A stretch of DNA of 64,000 nt from Cytobacillus massiliigabonensis (GTDB lineage Bacteria > Bacillota > Bacilli > Bacillales > Cytobacillaceae). This document shows, piece by piece, positions 15,748 to 24,097 of this stretch. Made by a program: the position numbers and the translations under genes. Position 1 is the first letter of the stretch. The number at the start of each line of letters is the position of its first letter. The DNA is taken from contig NZ_LT904904.1 in assembly GCF_900199725.1 (NCBI RefSeq), positions 2,312,549-2,376,548 on the forward strand, written 5' to 3'. The notes under the pieces are model-generated. The model was given only the letters and a program-made list of their open reading frames with translations. It had not been told where the DNA came from and made no database searches.

Positions 15748-17628
15748 ATGGAAAAAAAGCAATTTCAAGCTGAATCTAAAAGACTATTAGAGATGATGAT
15801 TAACTCTATCTATTCCCAAAAAGAAGTATTTTTACGGGAATTGATTTCAAATGCAAGTGATGCAATTGATAAAATTTATTATAAGGCATTAACAGACGAC
15901 CAGTTAACCTTTGAAAAGGATAGCTACTACATAAAGGTAGTTCCTGATAAAGAAACTCGAACTTTGAAAATTATTGATAGCGGGATTGGAATGACGAAAG
16001 AGGAGCTCGAAAACAATCTTGGTGTCATTGCGAAAAGTGGCTCTTTAGCTTTTAAAAATGAGAATGAAATTAAGGATGGTCACGATATTATTGGTCAATT
16101 TGGTGTTGGCTTTTATGCAGCATTCATGGTTGCGGATATCGTAACTGTCATCAGTAAAGCTCAAGGAAGCGATCAAGCCTACAAATGGGAATCTGAAGGA
16201 GCGGATGGCTATTCTATTGAACCCGTTAAAAAAGATTCTGTAGGAACAGAAATCATTTTAAAGATTAAAGAGAACACAGAGGATGATAATTATGATGAGT
16301 ATTTAGAACAATATTCATTAAAATCGATCATCAAAAAATACTCTGATTTCATTCGCTACCCGATCAAGATGGATATGAGCAGCAGCCGTCCGAAAGAAGG
16401 CAGTGAGAATGAATTTGAAGAGTTTATGGAAGAACAAATAATCAACAGCATGGTGCCAATTTGGCGGAAAAATAAAAGCGAGTTGACAGATGAGGATTAC
16501 GAGAAATTTTACATGGAAAAGCGTTATGGATTTGATAAGCCATTAAAGCATATTCATGTGAGTGTTGATGGAACGATTCGCTATAATGCCATTCTATTTA
16601 TTCCAGAGAAAATTCCTTTCGACTACTATTCTAAGGAATTTGAAAAAGGATTAGAGCTTTATTCAAATGGCGTGTTAATTATGAATAAATGCGCAGATTT
16701 ACTTCCTGATTATTTCAGTTTTGTTAAAGGAATGTTCGATTCTGAAGACTTGTCTCTCAACATTTCTAGGGAAATTTTGCAGCATGATCGCCAGTTAAAG
16801 CTAATAGCAAAAAATATTAGTAAGAAAATCAAAAGCGAGCTGCAAAGCCTTCTAAAAAATGATCGCGAAAAATATGATGAGTTTTATAAATCCTTTGGCC
16901 GCCAATTAAAATTTGGCGTATACAGCGATTTCGGCAGCAATAAAGAGATGCTGCAGGATTTATTAATGTTCTATTCATCAAAAGAAAAGAAAATGGTTAC
17001 GCTTGATGAATATGTCTCAAGAATGCCAGAGAATCAAAAATATATTTACTACGCTTCTGGCGATTCAGTCGAAAGAATTGATAAGCTGCCTCAGACAGAG
17101 ATTGTTGCTGAAAAAGGCTTTGAAATCTTATATTTTACTGAGGACATCGATGAATTTGCTATCAAAATGCTGATGAGTTATAAAGAGAAGGAATTTAAAT
17201 CGGTCTCTAGCGGTGATTTAGGCATTGAAGCGGATGAAAATGATAAAAACAATGAGGAGCAGAAAGAGGAAAATAAAGAGCTCTTTAGTGCAATGAAAGA
17301 CATTTTATCAGGAAAAATCAAAGATGTAAGAGCCTCAAAAAGGTTGAAGTCTCATCCTGTTTGCTTATCGGCTGATGGAGAAGTAACGATTGAAATGGAA
17401 AAAGTATTAAATATGATGCCTGACAATCAAAATGTTAAGGCAGATAAAGTATTAGAAATCAATGTAAATCATGATGTATTCAAGTCATTGAAAGAAGCTT
17501 TTGAACAAGATAAAGAAAAACTGAGCTTATATACAAATCTGCTTTATAATCAAGCACTTCTTATCGAAGGCTTGCCAATTCAAGATCCAGTTGAATTTAC
17601 AAATGATATTTGTAAAGTAATGGTATAA
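15748..17628 (+). CDS. htpG: Chaperone HtpG (bacterial Hsp90)
   Basis: A 626-residue ATP-dependent molecular chaperone. The N-terminal GHKL ATPase carries [12 protein letters not shown] (about 28-39), DSGIGMT (about 78-84) and [13 protein letters not shown] (about 112-124); the middle and C-terminal dimerisation domains follow. The length is normal for HtpG. The start follows AAAGGAG. Heat-shock control through CIRCE is visible upstream. A gene for an AHSA1-domain-like protein comes next after a terminator. Confidence 0.96.
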   Translation: MEKKQFQAESKRLLEMMINSIYSQKEVFLRELISNASDAIDKIYYKALTDDQLTFEKDSYYIKVVPDKETRTLKIIDSGIGMTKEELENNLGVIAKSGSLAFKNENEIKDGHDIIGQFGVGFYAAFMVADIVTVISKAQGSDQAYKWESEGADGYSIEPVKKDSVGTEIILKIKENTEDDNYDEYLEQYSLKSIIKKYSDFIRYPIKMDMSSSRPKEGSENEFEEFMEEQIINSMVPIWRKNKSELTDEDYEKFYMEKRYGFDKPLKHIHVSVDGTIRYNAILFIPEKIPFDYYSKEFEKGLELYSNGVLIMNKCADLLPDYFSFVKGMFDSEDLSLNISREILQHDRQLKLIAKNISKKIKSELQSLLKNDREKYDEFYKSFGRQLKFGVYSDFGSNKEMLQDLLMFYSSKEKKMVTLDEYVSRMPENQKYIYYASGDSVERIDKLPQTEIVAEKGFEILYFTEDIDEFAIKMLMSYKEKEFKSVSSGDLGIEADENDKNNEEQKEENKELFSAMKDILSGKIKDVRASKRLKSHPVCLSADGEVTIEMEKVLNMMPDNQNVKADKVLEINVNHDVFKSLKEAFEQDKEKLSLYTNLLYNQALLIEGLPIQDPVEFTNDICKVMV

Positions 17629-17640
17629 TATAAAAAAAGT

Positions 17641-17678
17641 CAGCCCTACTAATTGAATGAAGTAGGGCTGTTGTATTA
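17641..17678 (+). terminator. Terminator after htpG
   Basis: A 10-bp stem, CAGCCCTACT and AGTAGGGCTG, then a T-rich stretch. Confidence 0.85.
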
Positions 17679-17697
17679 TAGTAGGGGGTATTTATAA

Positions 17698-18174
17698 ATG
17701 CTTGCTGTTTTAGAACGTGTTGAAGGCGGTTATCGTGCCATATATGAACGTCATCTCAACCATGAAGTAGAACAAGTTTGGGCGATGCTGACTGAAAATG
17801 AAAAATTAGCAGCCTGGTTTACTGAGTTAAAGGTAGATGACTTGCGCAAAGGCGGATATATTAAGTTTGATATGGGTGATGGCACATTTGAAGAAATGGA
17901 AATTCTCGAATTAACAGAAGAAGCTGTTTTAGAATACACATGGGGTGAGGACATCGTCCGTTTCGAATTGTCAAAAGAATCTGAAGGCTGCAAGCTAGTC
18001 TTAAATGAAAAAATTAATAAACTCACCGATCATACTCCAAGAGATCTTGCTGGCTGGCATGTATGTTTAGATGTAATCGGGAAACTCCTCGATGGGAAAG
18101 CAGTCCATTCCAGAAAAGATGAATGGCAAAAATGGTATGAGGAATATGTAAAGTCAGTAGCTGTATTAAATTAA
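17698..18174 (+). CDS. SRPBCC/AHSA1-like protein
   Basis: A 158-residue protein of the START/SRPBCC superfamily, related to the C-terminal domain of eukaryotic Aha1 (AHSA1). The characteristic VEQVWAMLTENEKLAAWFTE and GWHVCLDVIGKLLDG segments are present. It is a soluble, ligand-binding-type fold of unknown role. It lies directly after htpG, though a terminator separates them. An AHSA1-like gene next to a bacterial Hsp90 gene is notable because Aha1 activates eukaryotic Hsp90, but bacterial AHSA1-like proteins are common and mostly unrelated to Hsp90. Confidence 0.8.
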   Translation: MLAVLERVEGGYRAIYERHLNHEVEQVWAMLTENEKLAAWFTELKVDDLRKGGYIKFDMGDGTFEEMEILELTEEAVLEYTWGEDIVRFELSKESEGCKLVLNEKINKLTDHTPRDLAGWHVCLDVIGKLLDGKAVHSRKDEWQKWYEEYVKSVAVLN

Positions 18175-18184
18175 CAGCTTAATT

Positions 18185-18222
18185 AACGATTTTTCCATAT
18201 GACAGGAAAAATCGTTTTCTTC
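18185..18222 (+). terminator. Intrinsic terminator
   Basis: A 12-bp stem, AACGATTTTTCC and GGAAAAATCGTT, with an 8-nt loop and a T-rich tail. Confidence 0.85.
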
Positions 18223-18248
18223 TAATAATTTGATGAGGAGAATAGATC

Positions 18249-19217
18249 TTGTTACAAAAATTAAACAAACAACTAGAAAAAATGATGCCGTTAATCACGC
18301 CAACTAGAGTTGTACTAGGTGTATTACTAGCTGGCTTTCTTAAAGACTATTCTTTTTTTATCCCATGGATTTTTGCATTCATGACATTTGCAGGCAGTCT
18401 TAGTTCCAATTTTTCCTCACTGAAACAAACTTTGAATCATCCATTTTCTTTGTTCTTAGTTCTATTTATTTTACATATATTAATGCCTGCCTGGGCTTGG
18501 GGAGTAGGGCATATTGTATTTAGCGGGGATTTATTTACGATTACCGGTTTAATTTTAGCAATGGCAATTCCTACTGGAATATCAAGCTTTATATGGGTAT
18601 CAATTTACCGAGGAAATATTCCTTTTACTCTAGCAATCATTTTAATTGATACATTCCTATCTCCATTTATTGTGCCATTTACTTTATCCATCCTAGTCGG
18701 TGAAAAAGTAGAAATGGATGTATTCAGCATGATGAAAGGATTAATTGGCATGATTGTACTTCCATCACTTCTTGGGATGTTTTTGAATCAATGGTCAAAG
18801 GGGAAGGCAAAGGAAGTATGGAGCTCCCGTTTAGCCCCGTTTTCAAAGATTGGCATGGGCTTGGTTGTTATGTTAAATGGGGCAGTAGTTGCTCCGTATT
18901 TACAAGAAATAAATATTAAATTAGTCATTATTACTATAACTGTTTTTTGCATTGCATTTACCGGCTATTTATTTTCCTTTTTCATAGGGAAATGGTGTAA
19001 GTGTGATAAAGAGACAATCATTGCCCTAACCTTTACCGGTGGAATGAGGAATATAAGTGCAGGGGCAGTTATTGCTGTTTCCTACTTTCCTCCTCAGGTT
19101 GCAGTTCCAGTCGTAATTGGAATGCTTTTTCAGCAAGTATTAGCTTCAATTTATGGATTGATGATGAACCGTCATTTTAACCGAATAAATATGGTCAAAG
19201 AAAAGCAAGCGATGTAG
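18249..19217 (+). CDS. Bile acid:sodium symporter (BASS) family transporter
   Basis: A 322-residue integral membrane protein with 9-10 predicted helices. The conserved TGGMRNISAGAVIA segment (about 258-272) and the PTGISS motif (about 102-107) fit the BASS/YocS group, which imports organic anions such as pantoate, pyruvate or keto acids with sodium. It starts with TTG at 18249 after GAGGAG. It ends 32 bp before the P1 peptidase gene and is probably cotranscribed with it. The substrate is unknown; co-occurrence with a peptidase suggests a small amino acid derivative. Confidence 0.75.
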   Translation: MLQKLNKQLEKMMPLITPTRVVLGVLLAGFLKDYSFFIPWIFAFMTFAGSLSSNFSSLKQTLNHPFSLFLVLFILHILMPAWAWGVGHIVFSGDLFTITGLILAMAIPTGISSFIWVSIYRGNIPFTLAIILIDTFLSPFIVPFTLSILVGEKVEMDVFSMMKGLIGMIVLPSLLGMFLNQWSKGKAKEVWSSRLAPFSKIGMGLVVMLNGAVVAPYLQEINIKLVIITITVFCIAFTGYLFSFFIGKWCKCDKETIIALTFTGGMRNISAGAVIAVSYFPPQVAVPVVIGMLFQQVLASIYGLMMNRHFNRINMVKEKQAM

Positions 19218-19249
19218 GCAATTGAGATGAATGAAAGGAGGAAATACGT

Positions 19250-20299
19250 GTGAAAATAAAAAATCGTGGGATAACAATTGGAACCCTTTTACCGGGAAAA
19301 AAGAATTGCATTACGGATGTAAAAGGAGTAAAAGTTGGACATGTGACATTGGATTATTCTTTGGATGAAGGAGAATATGCATGCACTGGTGTGACGTCAA
19401 TTTTGCCTCATGGAGGAAATCTTTTCAAAGAAAAGGTAACGGCAGCAAGCTATATATTAAATGGATTTGGAAAAACAACTGGTCTCGTTCAAGTAAACGA
19501 GTTAGGTGTGCTTGAATCACCTATTATGCTAACAAATACATTTGGAGTTCCTGCAGTCACGCAGGGGACTCTTGAGTATATGCTTCGGGAAAACCCTGAG
19601 ATCGGAGATACTACAGGTACAATTAATATTGTTGTTGGCGAGTGCAACGATGGTCAGTTAAATTCAATTAGGGAATTTCCTGTAAAGCCGAACCATGCGA
19701 TTGAAGCGATACAGACTGCAACAGCGGATATCTCTTTGGAGGGGGCAGTCGGTGCAGGGAAAGGCATGGTTTGTTTTGGGTATAAAGGGGGAATTGGTTC
19801 CTCGTCTAGAGTGGTTGAGGAGGACAAACAAAAATATACAATCGGCTGTATGGTGCTTAGTAATTTTGGCGGAAAGATCGAGTTTCCATTTGAAAAGTAT
19901 CCTGGGATTAAAGATGTCAGGAAAGAGATCGATGAAACATCAGATGGATCCATCATTATGGTTCTAGCAACAGATGCCCCGTTAAGTGACAGACAGCTGT
20001 TACGTGTCGCCAAACGATGCGGCATTGGTTTAGGCAGAACAGGCAGTCATTTTAGCCATGGCAGCGGGGATATCGTTATTGCCTTTTCAACTGCTACAAT
20101 AATTCCACACAATAGCGAAACCCTTCTTCAAACAACAACACATATTAGAGAGGATCATCCATTAATGAACCAGCTATTTGCCGGTGCTGCTGAAGCAACA
20201 GAGGAAGCGATTTTAAATTCGCTCTCGCAAGCTGTAACAACAAAAGGCAGAAACGGGTTAGTGGTAGAATCCATGTTTTCTTCATATTTAGGACAATAA
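19250..20299 (+). CDS. P1-family aminopeptidase (DmpA/BapA-like)
   Basis: A 349-residue N-terminal nucleophile hydrolase of peptidase family S58 (DmpA, L-aminopeptidase D-esterase). It has the family opening (NCITDVKGVKVGHVTLD), GAVGAGKGMVCFGYKGGIGSSS at about 163-184, and the autocleavage site with the nucleophilic Ser in SHGSGDIVIAFSTA (about 273-286). Such enzymes remove N-terminal D- or beta-amino acids from peptides. GTG start after AAAGGAGG. It follows a BASS transporter in the same apparent operon. Confidence 0.85.
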   Translation: MKIKNRGITIGTLLPGKKNCITDVKGVKVGHVTLDYSLDEGEYACTGVTSILPHGGNLFKEKVTAASYILNGFGKTTGLVQVNELGVLESPIMLTNTFGVPAVTQGTLEYMLRENPEIGDTTGTINIVVGECNDGQLNSIREFPVKPNHAIEAIQTATADISLEGAVGAGKGMVCFGYKGGIGSSSRVVEEDKQKYTIGCMVLSNFGGKIEFPFEKYPGIKDVRKEIDETSDGSIIMVLATDAPLSDRQLLRVAKRCGIGLGRTGSHFSHGSGDIVIAFSTATIIPHNSETLLQTTTHIREDHPLMNQLFAGAAEATEEAILNSLSQAVTTKGRNGLVVESMFSSYLGQ

Positions 20300-20469
20300 T
20301 AATATTATGTAAACAAAATAGGATGAAAAAGAAAATTAATGGAAGATGGGTTTCGTAATAAACTATAAGGACCTTGATTCTACAATAAAAGGAATAAGTG
20401 ATTTCGAAAAAGTAAAAAGGAGACCGAAAGTTACATAAATAGGGAATAGAGGGTGCTAAAAATATGTTT

Positions 20470-20508
20470 AGTGACCAGTATTAACAGTAAAAGGAAATAC
20501 TGGTCACT
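20470..20508. repeat. 13-bp inverted repeat downstream of the mutS2-like gene
   Basis: AGTGACCAGTATT (20470-20482) and AATACTGGTCACT (20496-20508) form a perfect inverted repeat with a 13-nt loop. It lies in the 240-bp gap between the ends of the peptidase and mutS2-like genes. It lacks an immediate T run on either strand, so it is either a weak terminator or an RNA-stabilising hairpin. I see no gene in the gap. Confidence 0.6.
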
Positions 20509-20539
20509 ATATATACAGTGTGTAAAAGCGGAGTGCCTA

Positions 20540-22447
20540 TTATTTATCGTTTTTTCGCTTCTTTATCTCAGCACTTACTTTTTTCAATGCTTTTTTGGAG
20601 CCTCTTTCAATATCTCGCTGGAATTTCCGCTCTTCATAACTGACAAATAATGAATGCATATCGTATCCATCAGGGTATAATTCGCTTGCTTTAATATCAA
20701 GCTCCAGTCTTTTTGCATTTACTTCTAGAAATGCTTCGTTATAAAGGACAGCTACATTATTAAACGAATCTTTCTTTTTGTATACGATCCCAAAATCATC
20801 AAATTCCTTTAGCTTTACTTTATCTCCAACTTCGAAATCATAATCGGCTGCCTCTTCAAAGGTTTCTTCCTTAGCTTTACGTATTTTACTATCTCTTACT
20901 CGTTCTAAATCGTATGTTTTATTGTCAATGTATTGCTGAGTCTTTTGTAAAATGTGTTCAGGTATATTCATTTTCCTCGCTATCCAAAGTGCATTGCTAT
21001 CTCCAGACTTCCCAATTAAAAGCTTATACAATGGTTCTAATGTATCACTATTGAATTGCATAGCGGCATTCATGAAATCGCTGTGAATTTCTGAATATCG
21101 TTTAATCTCTCCGTAATGTGTGGTCGCAACGGTAATACAACCTTTTTTGTAAAATTCCTCAAGAATGGCGATAGCTAAAGAAGCACCTTCATTTGGTTCT
21201 GTTCCACTTCCAATTTCATCGAAGAGCAGCAGTGTATGATTATTTGATGCGTTCAAAATTTCTGAAAGGTTTTTCATATGTGATGAAAAAGTGCTGAGTG
21301 AATTTTCAATGCTTTGATTATCACCGATATCAACGTAAATATGTTCAAACACGGAAAGCTCTGTTCCTTGTTTACCAGCAATGTGAAACCCTGACATGAC
21401 TGCTAGTGACAAGATCCCAATTGTTTTCAGAACGATCGTTTTTCCGCCTGCATTAGGACCAGTAATGATTAAACTGCGATATTCTTTTCCTATTTCAAAA
21501 TCTAGAGGCACAATCATCCCTCGTAAAAGGGGATGCTTGCACTTTACCAATTTGATATATCCATGATTATTCAATTTTGGTTCTATGCCATCGATGCTTT
21601 TACTAAACTTTGCTTTTGCAAAGATCATATCGTATTGGCTTATTAGTTCAATATTAATCTTGATCGCTCTTAGTTGTTCAAGGATTATTCCTGAAAGAGT
21701 GGCTAAAATTTGATATTCCTCGATAGCTTCCTCGGCTTTAAGAACAGCTAATTCTGCATTTAACTTTGCAACGGCTGCCGGTTCGATAAACACTGTGGAT
21801 CCTTTCGAAGACACTTCAACTATCGATCCAGCCACTTTGTTTTTATACGAAGCTTTAATTGGAATTGTAAAGCGGTCATCTTTTTTGCTAATAAAAAACT
21901 CTTGAATACATTCTTTGTTGGCACTGCTTCTTAAAAATTTATTTAAACGATCTTCAATTTTTTCTTCTGTCTTTGTTATATGATTGCGAATCCGTTTTAA
22001 CTCTTTACTTGCTTCGGAATCCACTCTATTTCCTTTAATCGAGAAATTAATATCATCTTCAATCCCTCTGAACTCCGTCATGGAGTGTGCATAAGAGTAT
22101 AATATGGGAGCGAAAAACTCTTTATCTGCCATAAATTTCTTAATATTTCTGCAGCCTCTTAAAAAATCTGAAGTTGCAATAAGTTCTGAAGGACTTAGCA
22201 TCATGCCTTTTTCAAGCTTTTCGATGTGATTGCCGATATTTGTAATCCCCTTTAATGGAATATGGTTTTCAGCATTCAATAAATTCCGAGCCTCTGTTGT
22301 CTCATTTAAACGGTTTCTTACAACTTTAATGTTTGTACTTGGAAGAAGTTTATCAAGCAGCTCCTTACCAAGACTGCTAATACAATAAGTTTTCACGATT
22401 TCTTTAAGCTCGTGATATTGTAATTTTTCAAAAGTCATTGTGTTCAT
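20540..22447 (-). CDS. MutS2 paralogue lacking the Smr domain
   Basis: A 635-residue ABC-type ATPase of the MutS2 family. The core/clamp region covers about 1-310; the ATPase has Walker A GPNAGGKT, the serine-rich signature region (SLSTFSSHMKNL) and Walker B LLLFDEIGSGTEPNEGAS. A small KOW-like domain follows (FEVGDKVKLKEFDDFGIV). The C-terminus is a charged tail and has no Smr motifs (no LDLRG or HGxGxG), whereas housekeeping MutS2 is about 785 residues with Smr. MutS2 acts on collided ribosomes in B. subtilis. The ATG at 22447 is supported by GGAGG 5 nt upstream. A leader with a uORF and terminator precedes it, pointing to translation-stress control. Confidence 0.85.
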   Translation of the reverse strand: MNTMTFEKLQYHELKEIVKTYCISSLGKELLDKLLPSTNIKVVRNRLNETTEARNLLNAENHIPLKGITNIGNHIEKLEKGMMLSPSELIATSDFLRGCRNIKKFMADKEFFAPILYSYAHSMTEFRGIEDDINFSIKGNRVDSEASKELKRIRNHITKTEEKIEDRLNKFLRSSANKECIQEFFISKKDDRFTIPIKASYKNKVAGSIVEVSSKGSTVFIEPAAVAKLNAELAVLKAEEAIEEYQILATLSGIILEQLRAIKINIELISQYDMIFAKAKFSKSIDGIEPKLNNHGYIKLVKCKHPLLRGMIVPLDFEIGKEYRSLIITGPNAGGKTIVLKTIGILSLAVMSGFHIAGKQGTELSVFEHIYVDIGDNQSIENSLSTFSSHMKNLSEILNASNNHTLLLFDEIGSGTEPNEGASLAIAILEEFYKKGCITVATTHYGEIKRYSEIHSDFMNAAMQFNSDTLEPLYKLLIGKSGDSNALWIARKMNIPEHILQKTQQYIDNKTYDLERVRDSKIRKAKEETFEEAADYDFEVGDKVKLKEFDDFGIVYKKKDSFNNVAVLYNEAFLEVNAKRLELDIKASELYPDGYDMHSLFVSYEERKFQRDIERGSKKALKKVSAEIKKRKNDK

Positions 22448-22473
22448 GTTTGCCTCCATTGTATTGTTTTTCG

Positions 22474-22560
22474 ATAAAAAAATGCCCGCAAAAACGCTCC
22501 TACCTTTCCAAATAACGGTAAAAACATCCGTTTTTTGAATAGAAAGCTCCTGCGGGCATC
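22474..22560 (-). terminator. Attenuator (terminator) in the mutS2-like leader
   Basis: Read on the minus strand, ATGCCCGCA (22551-22559) pairs with TGCGGGCAT (22481-22489) around an internal hairpin AACGG/CCGTT, and T7 follows. The T run ends only about 25 nt before the mutS2-like start codon, so the structure stops transcription into the gene unless it is disrupted. The 5' arm is also the start of a 19-codon uORF. Confidence 0.75.
22500..22559 (-). CDS. 19-residue leader peptide uORF
   Basis: On the minus strand the ATG is embedded in the 5' arm of the attenuator (ATGCCCGCAGGAGC). It encodes a peptide beginning MPAGAFYSKNG and ending RYLER with a TAG stop just before the 3' arm. A ribosome held on this ORF would mask the 5' arm and let transcription continue into the mutS2-like gene, as in antibiotic-induced attenuation. 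The ribosome binding site is weak (AAAGCAG), so translation is inference. Confidence 0.45.
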   Translation of the reverse strand: MPAGAFYSKNGCFYRYLER

Positions 22561-22561
22561 T

Positions 22562-22646
22562 GCTTTGTTCGAAACAAAGCATAAATATCGTCAACAATAA
22601 GAGGAATGAAGAATAAAAGCATGACAGGACAAATCCCGCCATGCTT
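22562..22646 (-). promoter_or_regulatory. Additional hairpins in the mutS2-like leader
   Basis: Two further hairpins lie 5' of the attenuator: GCTTTGTT-tcg-AACAAAGC (22562-22580) and a 13-bp stem AAGCATGGCGGGA with TCCTGTCATGCTT (22617-22646, two G-U type mismatches). They extend the structured leader to about 200 nt. The minus-strand frame of mutS2-like stays open through here without a ribosome binding site, which I read as leader rather than coding sequence. Confidence 0.5.
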
Positions 22647-22654
22647 TTCGTCAT

Positions 22655-22982
22655 AACATGCTTATATGTTACACGAATATATGGAAAAGGAAGCAGTCTT
22701 TAGGTAGGTATTCACAATGATACACATTGTGAAAAAAGGCATACTTAATAAACTGGGTAAACCAGCTATTAAAAACCTTATTCAACTAAGTTAGTTGATA
22801 CCTACACCCGACATAAATCCCCACACCTTTTTTTAGAATAAATAAAATATAGCATTCATAAAATCATGAGTCAATAGGATAATTAAAAAGTATGCACATT
22901 TAAATTATATCGATCAAGCAGGAAATATTGATAAGTAAGTTGAATTTAAAAGGGAATTTATGATGCAGGAGCTGAAAGCAAC
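22655..22982. other. Intergenic region with two inverted repeats
   Basis: This 328-bp stretch holds no gene I can support. It contains TTCACAATG-N5-CATTGTGAA (22711-22733) and CAACTAA-g-TTAGTTG (22783-22797). The first could be an operator for the mutS2-like transcript or the acetyltransferase; neither matches a regulator I can name. Confidence 0.4.
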
Positions 22983-23555
22983 ATGAAAGAAATCTTAACA
23001 ATAGACTGTGGAGATATTCTCCTTCGAGAATATCAATTAGAAGATGTAGATGCACTATATGAAGTGACTTCACAACCTGAAGTGTATGAATTTATCCCGA
23101 ATAGCAATGCAACTAGGGAACAGCGGCTCATTTGGATGGAGAAGTACGAAATTCCTTCCAACAAGGAGTTTTTAGCTGCCATTCCTAATATTGAAGGACA
23201 AAATTATCTGAACTTAGGAATAATATTAAAAGAAACTGGTCAATTTATTGGCTTTTGCAATACAGGAATAAAGGATGAATTACTTGCTCCAAACAGGGAA
23301 ATTGGATATGCGATTTCAAAGGATTATAGAAATAAAGGCTATTCAACAATGGCTGCGAGAGGGCTGATGAAATATTTGTTTGAACACACGAATCTTGAAG
23401 TTCTAAATGCGGTTGCTCTAATAGAAAATATAAGTTCAAATAAAGTCCTGCAAAAATGCGGTTTTCATTATATAACAGATGTTGTAATAGATAATCAAAA
23501 ATATCATCATTACAAACTTACAAAAAATGAATGGTTAAAGCATAAAGAAAAATGA
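22983..23555 (+). CDS. GNAT N-acetyltransferase
   Basis: A 190-residue GNAT acetyltransferase of the RimJ/RimL type. It opens with ILLREYQLEDVDALYEVTSQPEVYEFIP, has the acetyl-CoA segment around residues 108-125 (IGYAISKDYRNKGYSTMAARG) and the N-x-x-S-N-K-V-L-Q-K-C-G-F helix (about 147-160). AGGAG lies 13 nt before the ATG, rather distant. It may be cotranscribed with the SRPBCC gene 22 bp downstream. Substrate unknown. Confidence 0.8.
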   Translation: MKEILTIDCGDILLREYQLEDVDALYEVTSQPEVYEFIPNSNATREQRLIWMEKYEIPSNKEFLAAIPNIEGQNYLNLGIILKETGQFIGFCNTGIKDELLAPNREIGYAISKDYRNKGYSTMAARGLMKYLFEHTNLEVLNAVALIENISSNKVLQKCGFHYITDVVIDNQKYHHYKLTKNEWLKHKEK

Positions 23556-23577
23556 GGTATTAATGAGGAGGGTACAC

Positions 23578-24036
23578 ATGACTAACCCATCATTTGTTTA
23601 TGTGACTTATATTGCAACAACACCAGAAAACCTTTGGCGTGCTCTAACAGAAGGAGAAATTACGGAGAAGTATTTCTTCGGCAGCAAGATTGAATCTAAA
23701 TGGCAAGAGGGGTCTGAGGTGACCTATTCCAGAAATGGGGCAGTTTGTGACTATGGAACAATCCTTATATATGAGCCAGAGCACATGCTATCATTTACAT
23801 GGACGCATGTAAATAATAAAGCCATCCGCGACGAGCCGACTATTGTGACGTTTAAATTAGTACAAATGGATAGTATTGTAAAACTAACCTTGAAGCATGA
23901 AAATCTAATTCGGTCTGATATGGTGGAGCAGGAAGATACGTTTGAAGGATTTAACAATGGATGGCCTGCAATATTAAGTAATTTAAAGAGTTTGCTTGAA
24001 ATTGGCCATACCCTGCCGCCAATTTCAATTTCATAA
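23578..24036 (+). CDS. SRPBCC-family protein (AHSA1-like)
   Basis: A 152-residue START/SRPBCC fold protein. It opens VYVTYIATTPENLWRALTEGEITEKYFFG, the typical first helix of the activator-of-Hsp90-like group in Bacillus, and ends with GFNNGWPAILSNLKSLLEIG, the long C-terminal helix. I chose the ATG at 23578 because GAGGAGGG lies just upstream. Role unknown. It is the second member of this superfamily in the window and is not close to the one beside htpG. Confidence 0.78.
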   Translation: MTNPSFVYVTYIATTPENLWRALTEGEITEKYFFGSKIESKWQEGSEVTYSRNGAVCDYGTILIYEPEHMLSFTWTHVNNKAIRDEPTIVTFKLVQMDSIVKLTLKHENLIRSDMVEQEDTFEGFNNGWPAILSNLKSLLEIGHTLPPISIS

Positions 24037-24044
24037 ATAATAAA

Positions 24045-24083
24045 GCCGTCCATTTTAAGTAATTGCTATTTAAGATGGACGGC
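24045..24083. terminator. Bidirectional terminator
   Basis: A long stem, GCCGTCCATTTTAA and TTTAAGATGGACGGC, between the converging SRPBCC and acyl-CoA dehydrogenase genes. Confidence 0.8.
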
Positions 24084-24097
24084 TTCCTCATTCTCGT

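Noticed and set aside
22474..22560. T-box or metabolite riboswitch before the mutS2-like gene
   Set aside because: No T-box sequence or known aptamer motif is visible, and the uORF in the terminator arm explains the structure better.
22448..22654. An N-terminal extension of the MutS2-like protein by 69 codons
   Set aside because: The frame is open, but it runs through two hairpins and a terminator, has no ribosome binding site at its first ATG, and the family start MNTMTFEKLQYHELKEI has GGAGG right before it.
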